This document shows, piece by piece, positions 45,331 through 54,711 of a DNA stretch of 64,000 nt; positions within the stretch are counted from its first letter, which is position 1; every line of letters begins with the position of its first letter. Origin of the DNA: Pseudomonadales bacterium (lineage in GTDB: Bacteria > Pseudomonadota > Gammaproteobacteria > Pseudomonadales > DC-out160). The stretch is from the NCBI GenBank assembly GCA_019090455.1, contig JAHRWA010000067.1, forward strand, positions 1 through 64,000, written 5' to 3'. The position numbers and the translations under genes were made by a program. The notes under the pieces are model-generated. The model worked only from the letters and a program-made list of their open reading frames with translations. It did not search any database and was not told where the DNA came from.

Positions 45331-46177
45331 CTTTTAGGCTGTAAGCTTGTTCACCTTTAGAAAATCCTTGATACCAGGCATATTTATCAAAGGACTCGGT
45401 GGACGTCCAATAAAACCCTTTTCCTAGCTGATCTACTAATTTCCGGTTTTTATACAGCATGCTTAGCTCGATTTGCGAGGGCAAGTACCAATCTCGAAAG
45501 CCGTTTAGCCAATAATTAGCAGCGACTTTTGCGGCGGTTCCTGCATCAGAACAGTTCGCGACGATATCGCCAGTATTCAATCCGCCTGTGCCTATTTTGG
45601 TGCCATCTGCACCGGGTATGTTTTTGTCCGTACATCCCCAGTGAGTGCTACTACTCTGGTCAGATGGGGCGGCTTCTAGGCCATGTGCTCCACCATCGGT
45701 GGTATAAAATACTTTGCCTCCTGCGGGGCCTGTATCACCGATGTTGTAGACACGAGAGCCATTTGATTGGGCTACCCACTTGGGGACACCATCTACCAAT
45801 ATCAGTGACATCGGGGTAGATGACTTAGACGGGGCCGCAGTGAGCTTCCAATCCGATCCATCCCAGAACAATATGTCACCTTTATTGGCACTAACCGGTA
45901 AAAAATCAACCCCGTTTACACCAGCAGGCCCCGTGGCACCCTTCGGGCCTGTTTTGCCTTGTGGTCCAGCTGCGGGCTTCGCGCTTTCTAACAGGGTAAT
46001 TCTCGAATCGTTATCATTGGCAGCTTTTTTGACGGAATCGAAGTTACCGTTCATTTCAGCGGCTATTACCGGAGATCCAGCATCGAATGTATTCAGTTCA
46101 CTGATAGGGTGAGCGCTTAATGGTAGAGAAATTAAAGAGAGTGGGACTATAAAAAAAGTGCTGAAATTGAGCTTCAT
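45293..46177 (-). CDS. Collagen-like / DUF1566 (Lcl C-terminal-like) secreted protein
   Basis: A 294-aa secreted protein. Signal peptide 1-22 (…LPLSA-HP). A short stretch of collagen-like triplets (GPQGKTGPKGATGPAG) is at residues 71-86. The C-terminal half is a DUF1566 domain with the usual FRDWYLPSQIEL motif, LYKNR, GFYWTSTE and a terminal KDKKASVRAIRSF. The architecture resembles the Legionella collagen-like protein Lcl, which is an adhesin; adhesion here is an inference. It is the second gene of a pair with a small lipoprotein gene 15 bp upstream. Confidence 0.8.
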   Translation of the reverse strand: MKLNFSTFFIVPLSLISLPLSAHPISELNTFDAGSPVIAAEMNGNFDSVKKAANDNDSRITLLESAKPAAGPQGKTGPKGATGPAGVNGVDFLPVSANKGDILFWDGSDWKLTAAPSKSSTPMSLILVDGVPKWVAQSNGSRVYNIGDTGPAGGKVFYTTDGGAHGLEAAPSDQSSSTHWGCTDKNIPGADGTKIGTGGLNTGDIVANCSDAGTAAKVAANYWLNGFRDWYLPSQIELSMLYKNRKLVDQLGKGFYWTSTESFDKYAWYQGFSKGEQAYSLKDKKASVRAIRSF

Positions 46178-46192
46178 AATAATGAGTTCCTT

Positions 46193-46426
46193 CTATTGCC
46201 AATGACTATCGTTCCAATTACTCGAACCCCAGATGGCTAATTTAGATTGATAAGCTTTATTGTTTTTTGTTTCATCGTTTTTTGTTGCGACATCAGTTGA
46301 TAAAGTATCCGTTGCTAAGATACCGTTCCCATTTCCTGTATTGTCATTGTTTCCGTCTTGGTTATCGCAAGCAGTGATTGAGATTAAAAAAACCAAAGCA
46401 AAAAAACGACAGCTAAACTTCATCAT
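46193..46426 (-). CDS. Small lipoprotein of unknown function
   Basis: A 77-aa predicted lipoprotein: MMKF start, hydrophobic core and ITAC lipobox at about residues 16-19. Then comes an Asn/Asp/Gly-rich linker and a Trp-rich tail (WGSSNWNDSHW). ATG 46426 has GGAG 8 nt upstream. It lies 15 bp before the collagen-like/DUF1566 gene, so they form an operon and may act together at the cell surface. No family is recognised. Confidence 0.65.
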   Translation of the reverse strand: MMKFSCRFFALVFLISITACDNQDGNNDNTGNGNGILATDTLSTDVATKNDETKNNKAYQSKLAIWGSSNWNDSHWQ

Positions 46427-46747
46427 ATTCCAGTCTCCATTCAATGCACCCACTTAATATGACAATTTAAGGAGCAAGCATTAACCCATAATTATGACAA
46501 GATGTCATTGAAATATTTAATAATAATGGATTAGTTTTCTGGCGCAAAATACAAATGACCAAGTGATTCAAGGCTCGGTTAAAGTGGGTCAAAATAGTCA
46601 CAGATACGCGAGCTGTTAGGAACTAAATGTTATGCAATTATATTTTTTATGAGAACAAATTCCATGCATTAATGAAGAGGTTTATCCGGAATTTTCTAAA
46701 CTAAAGGAGTAGGTAATCGAATTTGTAATAAGGTGGAGATCGAAAAA
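46427..46747. other. Divergent intergenic region without a recognisable gene
   Basis: AT-rich gap that must hold the promoters of the lipoprotein operon and the rhodanese gene. I see no clear promoter pair. GGTGGAG at 46731-46737 is the rhodanese ribosome site. Confidence 0.35.
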
Positions 46748-47179
46748 ATGACTAGATGGCTAAAAAGTAAGTTAATGATATTTATTTCAGCCTTTATATT
46801 TGGCCAGTTTGCACTGGCGGCAGAGGACACTCCGGATAGTATTATGGGCACCATTAAGGTGACTGCGGAGAAATTGTTTGAATTGGTTGATGACTTTGAT
46901 GATCTGGTCATCATCGATGCCCGTAAAACCGAAGATCGCGAAAAAGGTTATATCGAAGGCTCACTGGGTATACCGGATACGGATATGAATCCTGCTGTTT
47001 TAGCCAAACATTTGGCGACGAAAAAAACCCCCGTTATTTTCTACTGTAATGGCCCCAAATGTGGCCGCAGTGTAAAGTCATCAAAAATGGCGGTAGCCGA
47101 AGGCTATAAAAACATTTATTGGTTTCGAGGTGGTTGGGAAGAGTGGAGCAATAAGGGATTACCCGTTACCAAAGACTAA
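46748..47179 (+). CDS. Periplasmic rhodanese-like protein
   Basis: A 143-aa single-domain rhodanese (sulfurtransferase fold) with a Sec signal peptide ending ALA-AED at about residue 24. The domain has LVIIDARKTEDREKGYIEG (about 53-71), and the active-site loop is C100-NGPK-C105 in YCNGPKCGRS. The final WRGGWEEWSNKGLPV segment (in FRGGWEEWSN...) is standard. Cys100 is the probable sulfur carrier. ATG 46748 was chosen because GGTGGAG lies 10 nt upstream; the frame is open to GTG 46733. A strong terminator follows. Confidence 0.85.
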   Translation: MTRWLKSKLMIFISAFIFGQFALAAEDTPDSIMGTIKVTAEKLFELVDDFDDLVIIDARKTEDREKGYIEGSLGIPDTDMNPAVLAKHLATKKTPVIFYCNGPKCGRSVKSSKMAVAEGYKNIYWFRGGWEEWSNKGLPVTKD

Positions 47180-47204
47180 TTAATTTAAGCAAACGTTATT
47201 CCAC

Positions 47205-47234
47205 AAAAAAACCGCTAATGACAGCGGTTTTTTT
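47205..47234 (+). terminator. Rho-independent terminator
   Basis: AAAAAAACCGCT pairs perfectly with AGCGGTTTTTTT around a 6-nt loop, directly after the rhodanese gene. It can also work on the opposite strand. Confidence 0.9.
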
Positions 47235-47311
47235 GTGTCTGATGATGACCGTCGGAGATCACTATGCGCCAATCCCTATACATAGATAGATTAGCGAGAT
47301 AAGTGAGAAGT

Positions 47312-47383
47312 GTCGTGCTGCGGAATATTACTGTGCTACTGGATAGTGTCGTACTACTGGATAGTGTCGTATTACTGGTGATT
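47312..47383 (+). repeat. 18-bp x4 tandem repeat at the end of the kinase pseudogene
   Basis: The units gtcgtgctgcggaatatt, a shorter form ending gtgctactggatagt, gtcgtactactggatagt and gtcgtattactggtgatt follow each other. The last unit reaches the TAA of the kinase pseudogene on the opposite strand. Confidence 0.75.
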
Positions 47384-48069
47384 AAACTGAATTGGATCGT
47401 TGGTTGGAAAAGCGATGAGCCTCACTCTCGGGTATGACGAAAGATTCATAGTTGATCGGTACTGATCCTAATGGAATAGTGAGTGTAAACGTCGTTCCTT
47501 TACCCAGCTCGCTTTCTAGGACAATGGCATCATCTTAATCTATGTTAATAGAGGACTTCTTCCGCAGTTCATCGAGACAGCTTTCAGCTTGGCCGAGTAT
47601 GTCAGCAAAGGCCATGAAACCAAGAGTGCCGCCATGGCCTTTTAGGGTATGCCTCTCTCGAAATAATCGCTCAACCTCCGTATTCATATTATCTTGATGG
47701 GTATAAGTCGCAAAGTTATTGAGTGCGGATTGACTGCCTTTAAACCAGTCATCAATTTCTTGTACATTGCTTTTGCTAGATCAGACGATTGAGATTCATT
47801 CAAAGGGGGTTTGCTAGCAGTCTTAATCAGTTTTCGTTTCGAATTTTTTTTGTATGAGTGCGGCTAGTTCAGTAGTGGTATTAAACAGTGTTGAAAAAAC
47901 CTCGTTTGATGCCACCTCCACGATCCGCGTAAGAGTGATAGTTTGCGATTCCAGTGCGGACAATTTAGCTTGGTACGAGGCAAAGAATGACATGCCGATT
48001 GAAGAGAGACTCAATGCGATGAGGACAGAGATGATTAACGTTCTTGAGGGGGATTCTTTCCAAAAACAT
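47382..48069 (-). pseudogene. Decayed partial copy of the adjacent Hpt/CheA-like kinase gene
   Basis: Three separate parts of the neighbouring 894-aa kinase can be recognised in order on the minus strand. From the start at 48069, the N-terminal membrane segment and coiled part (LSLSSIGMSFFASYQAKL) is read after a one-base frameshift near 48040, to about 47830. Then comes the Hpt region at about 47790-47536, with RHTLKGHGGTLGFMAFADIL-like sequence. It ends with the extreme C-terminus at 47535-47382, in which GKGTTFTLTIPLG and YESFVIPE match GTTITLRIPI and FSSFIIPE of the intact gene. The periplasmic domain, HAMP/PAS and most of the ATPase domain are missing. It is a tandem duplicate that has lost its middle. 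Confidence 0.85.
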
Positions 48070-48202
48070 AGTACATTCCTATGGTGTTTTTATTCCATCT
48101 GTACGAACCGTTAACCAATTTGGAAGACTGTTAAAAAAACTGATGTTCATCTATATATTTGATCTAATGAATTGGCCAAATAAAAAGTGCTAATAAAAAG
48201 GT

Positions 48203-50887
48203 CTAATGAGAAATACGTCCATTCGAGGCACTCTGTGAGGCGTCGTGCTCTGGAATGATGAAAGAGCTGAAATCAACGGGCACGATGTCGATAGGAATGC
48301 GTAAGGTGATCGTTGTGCCTATCTTAAGTTGACTGGTTAAGCTGACAGTCCCATTCAGTTTTTCAATGCTACTGGTCACCGCATCCATTCCTACACCGCG
48401 ACCACTGATGTCTGAGACCGTGTCTTTGGATGTCAGTCCAGGCAGAAAGATGAGCTGGAGTTTTTCTTCAGGACTAAAGGTCGTACTTTCATTTTCTGAT
48501 ATGAGCCCCTTTTCCAACGCAATCGCACTGAGTTTATTCGCGTCGATTCCTGCTCCATCATCTGAAATTACGATTTCTAAAATATTATTGATTGTGGTGG
48601 CGGACATACGAATACAACCGGACTCTTTACCTTGTTCTTCTCTCGCTTCTTCTGATTCTATGCCATGGTCTAGGGCATTACGGAGAATATGCACGATGGC
48701 ATCGTCTGCACTTTTTAATAGATCCCTATTCACCAGTATATCGGGAGTTTCGATGACGAGATCGTTGAGTGGTTTGTCCATTGATTCAGACAACCGTGAT
48801 ACCAGTTTTGTATATTTTTGGCAATAACTACCAAAATATTGTGTGTTCAAATCGCCGATTGCAGTAAATAACTGGGTGATGTCATAGGATTTACTGTCTT
48901 TGAGATTGTTAAGCATATTTTCATAGATGGTTTTGTTGACCCAAATTCCTTCATCGGATTCGGAAGAGAATATTTTCGATTTTATTTGAGATATCTCTTT
49001 TAACTCCTCTTCTGCTGACGCGATATGTTGGCTCCATTGCTTAAAATCAATGGTGGTCTTTTTTCTCAACTCATCAAGACAGTTTTCTGCTTTTCCCAGA
49101 ATTCCGGCAAAATGCATAAAGCCAAGGGTGCCACTGTGCCCCTTAAGGGTATGCATATCCCTAAAGAGTTTTTCGACTTGATCCTTCATGACGCCTTGGT
49201 TAGCGTAGGTATTAAATTGTGATAGGGCTGATTGACTTCCACTAAACCAGTCTTCAATTTCTTGTGAATTTCCCCCGATCATGGCGATAACGCGTTCGGT
49301 GAGATTTTCTTGCCTTAGTTTGCTAGCATCTAAAGCGGCTTGAATTCTACGTTGTTCTGTTACATCCGATGCGAGAATCATCATTTTTATTAGCTGGCCG
49401 TCTTCATCAGTGATGGGCTGATATTCAATCTGAATGACTTCGTCACCTAAGTCGCCGTCTCGTTGTATTTCTTGAATGGGGGATAGTTTGGAATACATAC
49501 TCCAGCGGGAGAGTAGTGCGGTATTATTGGCGCAGATGCCAATCCAATCTTCGAATAACGCAACGTCGTCATCGGTGAGTTGCAAAAGCGTTCTTAATGA
49601 GGAGGTATCGAATTGCTGAGTATGAAAAATGACTTCTGCCATTTTTGAGTGTTCATTATTGATGGATAGATCGGGGTTGAAAGTGAATATCCCCTCTTTG
49701 ACGGAATTGAGAATGTCAGCGACCTCATGTTGCACCGCCACTAATTCTTCTGTCCTCTGTGCGACTTTGTCATCGAGATTTTGTATCATATCTTTTAGAT
49801 CCACTCTCATGGATTCTACAGAACCTAGCAAACAACCCAATTCATCCTTTCTATTGATTTGTTTCAACTCGGTATCCAAATTGCCTGCTGCAATGAGCGA
49901 AACAGAATCTGACAGCTCCTTTAAGGGTGCGAATAGATTCTTTCTCAGTAGTACTAAGGCGATGGCTAATCCTAGGATGCCTAGCCCCACAAATAATCCT
50001 ACAATCATCTTTTGCGTATGGATAATCGAATTTCGAAATACCGTGATATCCTCCTGCAATACGAGTTTCATGGCAGGCTGACCGTTGGATAATTTAGGGA
50101 AGTAATTAATTTCCAGTATGTTTTCCTGCGAAGCGCTAGATAACATTGATAGACCGGGAATATTTGAAACACCGGAAGAGCGAGAAAGATCTATCGAAGT
50201 CCAACTATCACTTTGATAAAGTGTGACATTATCAAGAGACTCCACTTTTAGTGGTGCGCCTAAAACCGTATCGATGATTTTGAGATTGTGAGCCGGAGCG
50301 ACCACCACTTCCACATAGCCTGCCAAACTGAGACCACCCACGGGATATAGCAAGGAATAATAGGCAATATTATTGCTATGCCATAACATGCCCAATGCTT
50401 TGTACCTATCTGCCTTTTGTCGAACGCTAGCAATATTGGCGATGGAATTTGGTAGGCTAGAACCCAAATTTTCTAAACCATCAGTACTGGATACGATGTG
50501 TTGTAATTTCTTGTCATAAACTCGAACTTTAATCAGATCAATAACGCCGGCCGTCACATAGCGCTGATGGAATTGCTCGCTTAATGCTGTGGCGAGTGTT
50601 TGTTTCTGATCTGGGTTTAATGGGGCTTTTTTTGTTTGCTTAACAAGCTTGCGTATGGTTTTTGATTTTTGAACCAATTCAGCTAATTCGCTAGTGGTAC
50701 TAAAAAGCTTTGAGAATATTTCGTCAGAGGCGACTTCAACTACTCTGGTCAACGTACCCGTTTGGGATTCCATTGCCGCTAATTTTGCTTGGTAAGAGGC
50801 GAAAAAAGAGAGGCCAATGGATGCCAAGCTAAGTGAAGTGAGTAAAGCAATGATGAGAGGCTTAGAGGGCAGTTCTTTTAGTAACAT
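48203..50887 (-). CDS. Membrane sensor kinase: periplasmic sensor-HAMP-PAS-Hpt-CheA-like HATPase
   Basis: An 894-aa inner-membrane signalling protein. TM1 is at about residues 12-32, followed by a periplasmic sensor domain to about 290 and TM2 (GLFVGLGILGLAIALVL, about 300-320). A HAMP domain (about 320-375), a coiled coil (DDKVAQRTEELVAVQ) and a PAS-like domain (about 385-515) come next. An Hpt domain carries the phospho-His in MHTLKGHSG near 577, and a CheA-type HATPase domain has RNALDHGIE near 735, DDGAGI and GRGVGMDAV. No CheW-like or receiver domain is present, so the phosphoryl group probably goes to a separate response regulator, for example the CheY-like one nearby. An incomplete copy lies directly downstream. 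Confidence 0.88.
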   Translation of the reverse strand: MLLKELPSKPLIIALLTSLSLASIGLSFFASYQAKLAAMESQTGTLTRVVEVASDEIFSKLFSTTSELAELVQKSKTIRKLVKQTKKAPLNPDQKQTLATALSEQFHQRYVTAGVIDLIKVRVYDKKLQHIVSSTDGLENLGSSLPNSIANIASVRQKADRYKALGMLWHSNNIAYYSLLYPVGGLSLAGYVEVVVAPAHNLKIIDTVLGAPLKVESLDNVTLYQSDSWTSIDLSRSSGVSNIPGLSMLSSASQENILEINYFPKLSNGQPAMKLVLQEDITVFRNSIIHTQKMIVGLFVGLGILGLAIALVLLRKNLFAPLKELSDSVSLIAAGNLDTELKQINRKDELGCLLGSVESMRVDLKDMIQNLDDKVAQRTEELVAVQHEVADILNSVKEGIFTFNPDLSINNEHSKMAEVIFHTQQFDTSSLRTLLQLTDDDVALFEDWIGICANNTALLSRWSMYSKLSPIQEIQRDGDLGDEVIQIEYQPITDEDGQLIKMMILASDVTEQRRIQAALDASKLRQENLTERVIAMIGGNSQEIEDWFSGSQSALSQFNTYANQGVMKDQVEKLFRDMHTLKGHSGTLGFMHFAGILGKAENCLDELRKKTTIDFKQWSQHIASAEEELKEISQIKSKIFSSESDEGIWVNKTIYENMLNNLKDSKSYDITQLFTAIGDLNTQYFGSYCQKYTKLVSRLSESMDKPLNDLVIETPDILVNRDLLKSADDAIVHILRNALDHGIESEEAREEQGKESGCIRMSATTINNILEIVISDDGAGIDANKLSAIALEKGLISENESTTFSPEEKLQLIFLPGLTSKDTVSDISGRGVGMDAVTSSIEKLNGTVSLTSQLKIGTTITLRIPIDIVPVDFSSFIIPEHDASQSASNGRISH

Positions 50888-51284
50888 CGTTTATCTCCTC
50901 AAAGATCCAATTCCCATAGTGTTACTTTTTCCCATGGGCCAAAATAAGTATAGAACGGAAACTTTCGGTACGCGGATAAAGTGAATACTTAAGCCAGTTC
51001 TGAGAGTAGTGAGAGTGTTTTCATTGATAATGAATAATGGGTGAACGCTAATTCGAGTTAAATAGAATGAGATCGATAAAGTGCTTTGTTATTTATATTA
51101 ATGGCTTTCGCGTTTTAAGTGGAGTTTACTAGAGCGTTGCGACGTGAGATGCTGATATTGGTTTGCGTTCTCGTGCTCTCTGAATTAATTATGAACATGC
51201 TACACTTTACTTTATTCGCATTTAAATAATGCCAATGCGACTATGTTCCATAGAGCAGTCCTCTTCGTATTAGGTGATTTGGCC
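50888..51284. other. Divergent intergenic region without a recognisable gene
   Basis: Gap between the kinase and the chemoreceptor-like gene. The stretch 51243-51284 is open in frame with the next gene but has no ribosome site. No clear promoter motif is visible. Confidence 0.35.
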
Positions 51285-52469
51285 ATGAAGTTGAAGGTTA
51301 TTTCTGTTTATCGGAAAGTCTCCGTTAGAAACCGGCTTTGGTCTTGCGGTTTATTTATTATCTTTAGTTGTGCAATCAATGCATTCTCTTTTTATGTTTC
51401 TGTAAATGCTTCTTTAAATTTACTTCTCCTGTTAATCGTGATTCCGCATATTTATTTTGTTACTGAATCAATTTGCACTCCTTTGGACTTGATGACAAAA
51501 GCCGAAAGGTACGATGACCCGAATCAGCCGATTCAATTATTAGATGAGCAGGGGGGTGATGAGTTAGCGTCGTTTTCTCAGGAGCAAAACAAATTAGCGA
51601 AAGAGATTAATTCTGTCATCTTTGTTAGCCAAGGCTGCAATGAACAGCTCGACAATATGTCAGAAGATTTAAAAACGCTGCTCAATGATGTTTGCGACTC
51701 CATGCAGGTTCAATTGAATAGCACGATACAGCAAAGAGCCTCTATTACTTCGGTAAACGCTGCCACGGAACAACAAGAGGAGTCCTTGGATGAAGCGATA
51801 GATGCCGTCATGCAAGCGAAGGAGGAGGTGAAGGCAGTCCAAAAACACACCAAGAAAAATATCGATACCTCTAGTGCCATGGTTGACTATCTTGTTTCTT
51901 TAGAGACGGATGTACTCGAGTTGATCACATTAACGGAAGAAGTCAACAACTCTCTGGAGATGATAAAGGCAATTGCAGACCAAACAAACCTCCTTGCGCT
52001 TAATGCTTCTATTGAAGCAGCTAGAGCGGGTGAACATGGCAGGGGTTTTGCTGTTGTTGCTGATGAGGTGCGAAATCTCGCATCCAAATCGAATCAATTT
52101 GCTTTGGGAATAAACGAAACAGTAGAGCAGCTGCAAAAAAGCACCCATCTCATTGTAGGGCGTATGACCGATTGCAAACAAGAGTCGGAGCATTGCGTGG
52201 CTAATGCGAAATACGGGCACCAAGCACTATCCAATATTATCCATGTTGTCGATGCCATTACCGGATCTAATGCGGAGACGGTGGAGCAAATTAATGATAT
52301 GCGGGGTCACACTCGCGATCTCACCGAAAGTACAGAATCGATTATATCGGAAGCAGAAAAGAGTTCGGAAAAAATTGAAGTGTTGCGACAGCACTACACT
52401 GGCTTAGAAAGCGTCATGCAAATACTGAGCAGTACTCTCTCCCTATTCGGTCGTAATAGCCGTAGATAA
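51285..52469 (+). CDS. Methyl-accepting chemotaxis-like protein without a large sensor domain
   Basis: A 394-aa protein. Two close hydrophobic segments (about residues 15-60) anchor it with almost no periplasmic part. The remainder is a long helical signalling domain with the highly conserved hairpin tip [38 protein letters not shown] at about 230-268. Its flanks are typical methylation-helix coiled coils. Since it has no ligand domain it probably senses internally or at the membrane, or signals through partners. I chose ATG 51285 because AGGTGA lies 8 nt upstream; ATG 51243 has no such site. No cheA, cheW or cheR gene is in the window. Confidence 0.85.
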   Translation: MKLKVISVYRKVSVRNRLWSCGLFIIFSCAINAFSFYVSVNASLNLLLLLIVIPHIYFVTESICTPLDLMTKAERYDDPNQPIQLLDEQGGDELASFSQEQNKLAKEINSVIFVSQGCNEQLDNMSEDLKTLLNDVCDSMQVQLNSTIQQRASITSVNAATEQQEESLDEAIDAVMQAKEEVKAVQKHTKKNIDTSSAMVDYLVSLETDVLELITLTEEVNNSLEMIKAIADQTNLLALNASIEAARAGEHGRGFAVVADEVRNLASKSNQFALGINETVEQLQKSTHLIVGRMTDCKQESEHCVANAKYGHQALSNIIHVVDAITGSNAETVEQINDMRGHTRDLTESTESIISEAEKSSEKIEVLRQHYTGLESVMQILSSTLSLFGRNSRR

Positions 52470-52470
52470 T

Positions 52471-52493
52471 AATGACCGAATTCAAAGGTCATT
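52471..52493. terminator. Weak hairpin between convergent genes
   Basis: AATGACC and GGTCATT pair around a 9-nt loop just after the receptor stop, followed by CTTCTAT. It is a modest bidirectional terminator candidate. Confidence 0.4.
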
Positions 52494-52506
52494 CTTCTAT
52501 ATTCTT

Positions 52507-53871
52507 CTACGATAAGCGAGGAGTGTGTTGGTCTCTATTGGGTGCGTTATTCGCAAGGAGCGCATTTTTTGTCGCATTTAAGTTGTCAATGTAGGCAGCT
52601 ATCGAATTCTGAGAGCAACCGTCCCACAAATTCATTTCCTGTCCACAAACACACACCACTGTCGGTATAACTTGATCGACAAAGTCGTTGTCTAAGTAAA
52701 ACGCAACTTCGTCTTTGGAATGGCAGCCCTTGCAATGATAGTGTGCTGAAATTGAAACCACAGAGCCATGACCCACAAGATTTGGATGATCAATTGCCAT
52801 ATTAAGAAATTCGGGCGAGGACTCAATAAAACTGATTTCAACAGCGGTCGGAATTCGAGAGATATGATTAATCCATACTTGTACGCCGCCTTCGGTATGG
52901 TTCATTATGTTCTTCGTGCTGATGATGAGCTTCCCTTCGGAGACTTCATGCATAAATCTATAATCGGCATCATCACCGACAAATCCACTGAGGGAGACTT
53001 CCAGATGCCGGCTCCCTTCGGTTATTTTTCTCACTTGCAAATCAGACATCAACATGTTTTTGAATATAGTGAGGTAGTGAATAGTATCCCCTAGTCTGGC
53101 TGTCATCACATCTTTGGTGTTGACTAGGGCTGCAATAGGGATATGTCTTCTATCTTCTTCGGGCTTGGAGTCGTCTAGATCATTAACGCTGAAGTATTTT
53201 TCGATCTCCGTCATTTTTGACATGGTATCCGAAATTTCACTGACGATGTGTTGTTGAGCTGATTCAAGACGGGTATGTAAGCCACCCAGTGTTTTGAGTA
53301 CCTCTTGCGTTTTACTTTCTGTGGCCTCTAGTTTTTCCAGTGCTCTGACCATTTCTAGCTTCATGGTATCAACACTGTAGTAAAAACTAATGTCACCGTA
53401 ATCCGTCGCTACGGTTTTGCAAAAACACTTGATTTTTGGATAGGAGACGGAGCCAGATATAATTCTCGGAGTCAGCATAGTGATGGCCAAATATTGCTTT
53501 GTCATAAGACTTAAACATTTACCTGCGACAGTGTTCATGACTTCTTTTAGAGGAGATTCTATGGTATTTCTAATGTCTCCTTCGCATGGCATATCAAAAC
53601 ATTGAGCGAATACTTTTGAGTCCGCTGCGATGGCGACTACCCCAGTAATTGATCCAACAAAATCAATATAGGCAATCGTATTTCCTTCGGGGCAAAAACT
53701 AGGGGTTGTGAATTCCGAGCTTTCCCCTGGTACCAATTCTATTTCAAATAGCTCTTCCAAAAGAACGAAGTAGAAGCTGGACAGTAGCTCGATAACTGGC
53801 TCAATGACCACCGACTTTATTTTATCTTCCGCTATACTAAACTCTTTTTGATTTGATTTTACAATTGCCAT
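52507..53871 (-). CDS. CheX-like phosphatase-domain protein with a Cys-rich C-terminus
   Basis: A 454-aa cytoplasmic protein with no membrane segment. Residues about 20-180 match the CheC/CheX layout, and the phosphatase signature is present: S106-x3-E110-x2-N113 followed by P135, within SPLKEVMN and LTPRII. A coiled coil spans about 170-220. The C-terminal third is unassigned and has a possible zinc site (CKGC near 396-399 and CVCG near 425). The N-terminal domain is homologous to that of the histidine kinase gene on the other side of the regulator (shared ISG…PK… segment). It probably removes phosphate from CheY-like regulators, such as the one encoded immediately upstream on the same strand. 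Confidence 0.75.
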   Translation of the reverse strand: MAIVKSNQKEFSIAEDKIKSVVIEPVIELLSSFYFVLLEELFEIELVPGESSEFTTPSFCPEGNTIAYIDFVGSITGVVAIAADSKVFAQCFDMPCEGDIRNTIESPLKEVMNTVAGKCLSLMTKQYLAITMLTPRIISGSVSYPKIKCFCKTVATDYGDISFYYSVDTMKLEMVRALEKLEATESKTQEVLKTLGGLHTRLESAQQHIVSEISDTMSKMTEIEKYFSVNDLDDSKPEEDRRHIPIAALVNTKDVMTARLGDTIHYLTIFKNMLMSDLQVRKITEGSRHLEVSLSGFVGDDADYRFMHEVSEGKLIISTKNIMNHTEGGVQVWINHISRIPTAVEISFIESSPEFLNMAIDHPNLVGHGSVVSISAHYHCKGCHSKDEVAFYLDNDFVDQVIPTVVCVCGQEMNLWDGCSQNSIAAYIDNLNATKNALLANNAPNRDQHTPRLS

Positions 53872-53958
53872 GAGAATTACTCTATTTCGGTTGCTCTCTT
53901 TAATGCGACTAGGATTATGCCAGATGTAAGCTCTGATTTAATCTAGGCTCCGAGGTTT

Positions 53959-54336
53959 TTAATGCAAAGCATCGTTGATTGCACTGTCAAAAACAGTACA
54001 AAATTCCGCGTTCTTGAATTTTAACGGCTTTTCAACAAAGCCCTTCGCGCCGAGCTTCAGGCAATCCATGATTAGTTTTTTGTCATCAATGGCCGAGACA
54101 ATGACGGCTTTAGCGTTAGCGTCAAAACTCAATATATCCATTAAACAATCGTGACCGTCCTTATTAGGCATTGTTAAATCTAACGTCACTAAATCCGGTT
54201 TATGTTGCATATAGGACTGTAGTCCCTGCACACCATCTTCTGCGATCCCCACGATTTCATGCCCTTTTGATTCCATATAGCCTTTTATTTTTTCAGCTAA
54301 AAAGGAGCTATCGTCTACCACTAAAACCCTCGCCAT
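53959..54336 (-). CDS. CheY-like single-domain response regulator
   Basis: A 125-aa receiver domain. It has the acidic pair D8-D9 (VLVVDDS), the phospho-acceptor D53 in VTLDLTMP, the Ser/Thr position in VIVSAIDD, and the Lys in EKPLKF near 103. There is no output domain, so it acts by protein contact. I chose ATG 54336 because GGTGA lies 6 nt upstream. It is 87 bp upstream of the CheX-like gene in the same direction and is probably its substrate. Confidence 0.9.
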   Translation of the reverse strand: MARVLVVDDSSFLAEKIKGYMESKGHEIVGIAEDGVQGLQSYMQHKPDLVTLDLTMPNKDGHDCLMDILSFDANAKAVIVSAIDDKKLIMDCLKLGAKGFVEKPLKFKNAEFCTVFDSAINDALH

Positions 54337-54711
54337 ACAAATCACCCTGAAGTTACTGGTTTGATCAAAACAGACAACGAACAGCAAAAACGTTTCATTG
54401 TTCTCTTCGCATTTTCATTAAGCGTAGCATCCTGATCGTATCTGTCCTTCGGTAGAAAGTGTTTCCCTAGCCATAGATTGAAATATCATAAGACCGGATT
54501 GGTCATAAGAAAAATAGGGGTAAAAGAGTGATGTTCGCCATACAAAATAGGCAATGGAAATAACGTGATGTGCTGGAGTGAAAGTGATCTACGAGCTGCT
54601 ATGCTTCTTATTATGTTCTCGGATAATGAACGTCATATTCGATTGGCGATGCGAGTAATAAATTGATTGAAAATGTACGTTATATTTGGTCAGTTGTGTT
54701 CAGAGAGATAG
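54337..54711. other. Divergent intergenic region without a recognisable gene
   Basis: Spacer between the CheY-like gene and the CheX-kinase gene. It must contain promoters for both directions. I see no clear motif. Confidence 0.35.
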
